Below, piece after piece: positions 5,560 to 8,240 of a stretch of 8,240 bases of DNA. The stretch comes from Chloroflexota bacterium. GTDB taxonomy: Bacteria > Chloroflexota > Anaerolineae > B4-G1. The stretch spans positions 1 through 8,240 of the forward strand of contig DSAR01000068.1 of the NCBI GenBank assembly GCA_011046405.1, in the 5' to 3' direction. The translations under genes and the position numbers were made by a program. The stretch's first letter is position 1. Every line of letters starts with the position of its first letter. The notes beneath the pieces were generated by a model. The model did not search any database and had not been told where the DNA came from. It saw nothing but the letters and a program-made list of their open reading frames with translations.

Positions 5560-6659
5560 ATCGACCGATGCGTGATACGTACACCGTCGAAATCGTCGAT
5601 CGAATCGACCGCGTGAATCAAGAGGAATGGGATGCGCTTTGCAAGGAGCGGCCCTTTGCAAGCCACCGCTGCTTGGATCTGTCGGAGAAAATTTACGCAC
5701 ATCACGAAGCGCGCTATCTCCTGTTGCGAAGCAATGGACGGCTGGAGGCTGGCGCTATCTGCGCGCTCCAACGCAGTTTTCATCTGTCTGCTTATGTATC
5801 CAATCGAATGCTGCAAAATTTCGTCGCTCGACTGTTGGCCCGTTTTCCTCCTTTGAACTGTGCGATTCCCATTGTGTTTGAATCCGGGCTCCTCGTCCGG
5901 CCGGGAGGGGATAGCGCTCGTGTGATTCCAGCGCTCCTCGATGAGATGGACGATCTGGCGGCTCGAGAGCGGGTCTCTTTCGTTGGACTCGTCAATCTAG
6001 GACCCCACCATACCGCCTGGCCAGCGCTGAGCAGAGCCGGTTATCATAGCGTAGGCCTGCCATCTGATACGTATCTGGAGATAAACTGGACCGATTTCGA
6101 AGATTACCAGGCGGATCTGCCGCATAAAAAACGCTCGGAATTTCGCCGGGTGCGTCGACGCGCCGGTGATGCCGGAGTGACCGTGGAGACGGTGCGTCCC
6201 TCGCCTGAGATTGAACCCAGGCTCAGGCAGCTCGTGTGCAACGTTCACCAGCGTCACAACCTGGCAGATCCTTACACGCCCGATCTTTTCTTGAACATCG
6301 CCGATGTGATGGCGGAAGATCTCTCGTTGCTGGTTGCTCGTCAAGGTGGGGATATGATTGCCTGCCTGGCGTTGCTGCGGAGTGGGGGTGAGCTGGCGAT
6401 AAAGTTCCCCGGGCTGGATTATGAACGCACGCTCGACACCTTCACCTATCACCTGATTATGACGGAGAGTGTCGCCAAAGCCATTGATCTGGGCGTCCGC
6501 CGGTTACGGCTTGGCGCCACCGCCTACCGGCTCAAGAAACTCATGGGAGCCACGGTAGAGGATCGCTTTCTCGCCTTGAATGTGCGCGGACGTTTACTTC
6601 ATCGGCTGGTAGGTTGGGGCTTGACCCTTTCCGGCAGGCAGGCGATGCCGGATTTTTGA
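5556..6659 (+). CDS. FemAB-like GNAT family acyltransferase
   Basis: A 367-residue protein with the double-GNAT layout of the FemAB/BioF2-like acetyltransferase group. Members transfer acyl or aminoacyl groups to amines of cell-wall precursors, sugars or proteins. Residues 8-80 form the first GNAT half. The family's basic motif is clear at 183-204 (FEDYQADLPHKKRSEFRRVRRRA spans 181-203), where related proteins have a K-K-R-x-x-x-R-R pattern. The second half contains LSLLVARQGGDMIACLALL (256-274), FPGLDYERTLDTFTYHLIM (284-302) and AIDLGVRRLRLGATAYRLKKLMGA (309-332), typical of the acceptor/acyl-CoA region. GTG 5556 shares GTGA with the upstream stop, suggesting translational coupling; ATG 5568, four codons later, is an alternative and neither has a strong ribosome site. 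It faces the minus-strand operon tail to tail across 69 bases with no clear terminator. Family fairly sure; acyl donor and acceptor unknown. Confidence 0.88.
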   Translation: MNRPMRDTYTVEIVDRIDRVNQEEWDALCKERPFASHRCLDLSEKIYAHHEARYLLLRSNGRLEAGAICALQRSFHLSAYVSNRMLQNFVARLLARFPPLNCAIPIVFESGLLVRPGGDSARVIPALLDEMDDLAARERVSFVGLVNLGPHHTAWPALSRAGYHSVGLPSDTYLEINWTDFEDYQADLPHKKRSEFRRVRRRAGDAGVTVETVRPSPEIEPRLRQLVCNVHQRHNLADPYTPDLFLNIADVMAEDLSLLVARQGGDMIACLALLRSGGELAIKFPGLDYERTLDTFTYHLIMTESVAKAIDLGVRRLRLGATAYRLKKLMGATVEDRFLALNVRGRLLHRLVGWGLTLSGRQAMPDF

Positions 6660-6728
6660 TCAAAATGACATTGGGCCTAACCGACAATATTCTTGCTTGG
6701 AATTCGGCGACGGTCATTCGTCCTGTAG

Positions 6729-7673
6729 TCATAAATCCGTTCTGGCAATTCGAAAGCCGAGACGGAAAATTTTATCATGGCGAGAGCGGTAGAACCTGTT
6801 GCCCACCCGGCAGTCATTCGCGCCAAAAATCCAACTTCCGCCCCGCATGACGCGCACATGGCCCGTTGCGGCCCCGATGGGATTGGTTTGCTCTTCGGGC
6901 GTGTACTCTCCATACCAATCGTGGCACCATTCCCAGACGTTGCCGCTCATGTCATAAAGCCCCAGTTCATTCGGCTGCTTCTGTCCCACCGGATGGGTTG
7001 ATATCCCCTGGATGGCCGTGCCGCCGTGGCGGGAGTAATCGATGCCTAACGAGCCGCCGACCAGCTCGTACTCCCCGGAGTTACTGAAATACCAGGCGAC
7101 ATCGTCAATCTCGTCACTGCCCGAGAATAGGAATCTGGGCGGCAGGGGGAGCGCATGATGGCCTCCCGACGCGGCATATTCCCACTCGGCCTCTGTCGGC
7201 AAGCGATACCCCTCCACGGTTGTGATGTCTGTTGTTAGCTCGCCGTTGCGATCCAGTAGATTCCCATCCTCGTTATAGGCGGGCTGCAACCGCTCCCGCT
7301 CGCTCAACCAGTTACAGTAGGCGATTGCATCCCACCAGCTCACGTAGATCACGGGCCGATCCTCTCGATCCCACCCATGGTCCCAGGCACAGGGCTTATC
7401 TGTCCATGGGCAATAGTCATCATACTCGTTAAACGTGATCTCGGTTTTGCCGATCCAAAAGTCATAGGTCAGGTTGACGGTATGCACAGGCCGGGCGCCA
7501 TCCCAGAGATCGCCCACCTCATCCCCCATCTGAAACGTGCCCGCCTTGACCAGTACCATCTCAGGGGCTATGTGTTTTTCGGTCTCTCTGGAAATCAGCA
7601 ATATTGAGAACAGCGCGAAGATCAAGAGGATCATCATCCCGGTGACTTTGTGCTTCTTCGAGAGTGTCTTCAG
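6729..7673 (-). CDS. Membrane-anchored FGE/SUMF1-domain protein, probable CTG start, first catalytic Cys missing
   Basis: The 314-residue product is an N-terminal signal/anchor (MKTLSKKHK then a hydrophobic stretch at 13-28) followed by a complete FGE-sulfatase (SUMF1) domain. Landmarks are EMVLVKAGTFQMG (38-50), PVIYVSWWDAIAYCNWLS (107-124), EGYRLPTEAEWEYAA (154-168), NELGLYDMSGNVWEW (235-249), RGGSWIFGANDCR (277-289) and the terminal LGFRIAR. True FGEs use two Cys five residues apart to oxidise a sulfatase Cys. Here the first is Phe283 and only Cys288 remains, so ordinary FGE activity is unlikely. The domain is then a lectin-like or other SUMF1-type module, probably outside the membrane. 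A CTG start at 7673 is favoured by AAGGAG eight bases upstream and by the basic residues it gives the signal; ATG 7637 (302 residues) lacks both. A frame open further upstream to 7952 overlaps the next gene and is not used. Confidence 0.88.
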   Translation of the reverse strand: MKTLSKKHKVTGMMILLIFALFSILLISRETEKHIAPEMVLVKAGTFQMGDEVGDLWDGARPVHTVNLTYDFWIGKTEITFNEYDDYCPWTDKPCAWDHGWDREDRPVIYVSWWDAIAYCNWLSERERLQPAYNEDGNLLDRNGELTTDITTVEGYRLPTEAEWEYAASGGHHALPLPPRFLFSGSDEIDDVAWYFSNSGEYELVGGSLGIDYSRHGGTAIQGISTHPVGQKQPNELGLYDMSGNVWEWCHDWYGEYTPEEQTNPIGAATGHVRVMRGGSWIFGANDCRVGNRFYRSRHDKIFRLGFRIARTDL

Positions 7674-7681
7674 TGGATTTA

Positions 7682-7687
7682 CTCCTT
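7682..7687 (-). promoter_or_regulatory. Ribosome binding site that points to a CTG start
   Basis: On the minus strand AAGGAG (7687-7682) lies just inside the 14-base gap after the upstream stop codon TGA (7690-7688). It is followed by eight bases and CTG at 7673. The first ATG in this frame is 45 bases from the motif, too far for normal initiation. Confidence 0.6.
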
Positions 7688-8203
7688 TCAGTAGATCTGC
7701 AACGGCCCCGGCTCTTCGTTGGCCGTCAGATAAGCGTAGCCGCAGGGCCAGTGCCCGCGCGCGTACCAGGCCCACTGCCGGGCCAGGTCGTCGGGGATTG
7801 GCTCGCCGCAGACCATAAGCCAGGCGATCAGGCCCGCCGTCCACTGCGCCTGCCACACGGCCAGCGTGGGCGCGTGCCACGAGTCGGCGTCGGGGTCGTA
7901 GGGGAGCTTGTTTTGCGCCGCGCTCAACACCGCTTCCGCGACGCGCTCCCACAGCGCCGCCAGTTCAGCCTCGCGTGCGGGGTGCGCCGCCAGCAGCGCG
8001 TCGTGCCGGTCCTGGTGCCACAGCGAGAGTGCCATGATGCGGCCGGTCTCCTCCTCCGGCCCGGCCCACTCGTCCCAATCCCAGATGCGGGGAATGTCGG
8101 GATCGGCGACCGGCTGCCCGACGTGGGCAAACCAGGGGATAGCGGGCAAACGGGCCAGAAATTCATCCAATGTATGGCCCAACAGCATTTGCCAGTCCTT
8201 CAT
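7688..8203 (-). CDS. Trp-rich acidic protein of unknown function
   Basis: I do not recognise this 171-residue protein. It has no signal peptide and looks soluble, mostly helical and acidic. It contains 14 tryptophans (8%), at 4, 24, 41, 43, 46, 62, 85, 109, 117, 121, 128, 144, 146 and 152, far above normal. The C-terminal segment PIPDDLARQWAWYARGHWPCG (135-155) looks like a conserved family signature. ATG 8203 is the first start after an in-frame stop at 8233-8231, and it overlaps the stop of the gene before it by four bases. The DNA is about 72% GC by hand count, against about 56% in the next gene. Small acidic Trp-rich proteins directly behind a larger gene can be immunity proteins of polymorphic toxins or dedicated partners, but nothing here proves that. 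Confidence 0.8.
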   Translation of the reverse strand: MKDWQMLLGHTLDEFLARLPAIPWFAHVGQPVADPDIPRIWDWDEWAGPEEETGRIMALSLWHQDRHDALLAAHPAREAELAALWERVAEAVLSAAQNKLPYDPDADSWHAPTLAVWQAQWTAGLIAWLMVCGEPIPDDLARQWAWYARGHWPCGYAYLTANEEPGPLQIY

Positions 8204-8240
8204 GTGTTTTCCAACTCTCCATAGACCCGGTCAAAGTGAC
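8200..8240 (-). CDS. C-terminal end of an upstream gene (runs off right edge)
   Basis: The minus strand reads HFDRVYGELENT then TGA (8202-8200), and this stop shares ATGA with the start of the next gene. Twelve residues are too few to assign a family. The four-base overlap and plausible composition suggest a real coding end in the same operon. The alternative is chance readthrough of a leader, because any 40-base stretch has a fair probability of lacking a stop. Confidence 0.45.
   Translation of the reverse strand, partial: HFDRVYGELENT

Noticed and set aside
6660..6728. Possible bidirectional terminator between the convergent GNAT and FGE-like genes
   Set aside because: Only short weak pairings (such as ACCG with CGGT) are seen and no T tract follows, so I cannot support a terminator.
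7674..7952. Upstream extension of the FGE-like frame to an ATG at 7952
   Set aside because: The added residues are Arg/Ala/Gly-rich shadow translation of the high-GC gene at 7688-8203, and the domain protein has its own ribosome site and signal peptide at 7673.

Overview
The window is the edge of a surface-polysaccharide type locus next to an unrelated short operon, from a bacterium of moderately high GC (roughly 55%). The architecture and the TTCGTG-type intergenic repeats remind me of Chloroflexota (Anaerolineae-like) or similar environmental genomes. That placement is a guess from style; no marker gene is present to prove it.

Layout. Positions 1-800 (minus) hold the N-terminal 266 residues of a Wzx-type polysaccharide flippase that runs off the left edge. 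A 433-base divergent region (801-1233) carries one copy of a 30-bp repeat, two overlapping hairpins and an AT-rich stretch. Four genes then run on the plus strand: an ATP-grasp ligase (1234-2541), a six-helix membrane protein I do not recognise (2669-3313), a 639-residue protein made of two tandem divergent GT-B glycosyltransferase-like modules (3640-5559), and a FemAB-like GNAT protein (5556-6659), which overlaps its predecessor by four bases. A second copy of the 30-bp repeat and a shortened TTCGTG-type repeat lie just after the ATP-grasp gene. A large composite inverted repeat separates the membrane protein from the tandem glycosyltransferase.

The right end is a minus-strand operon read toward the first locus. 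It contains the last codons of an upstream gene (8200-8240), a Trp-rich 171-residue protein of unknown function in distinctly GC-richer DNA (7688-8203), and a membrane-anchored formylglycine-generating-enzyme-like protein (6729-7673). The last one seems to start at CTG and lacks the first of the two catalytic cysteines of true FGE.

How the genes may work together (inference): the flippase moves a lipid-linked glycan across the membrane and the tandem GT-like protein helps build or recognise it. The ATP-grasp enzyme and the FemAB-like GNAT are both members of superfamilies that form amide bonds, so they could attach an amino-acid or acyl group to the sugar. The unknown membrane protein could be an export or modification partner. 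The pairing of two amide-forming folds with a duplicated GT-B protein is the most unusual part of the window.
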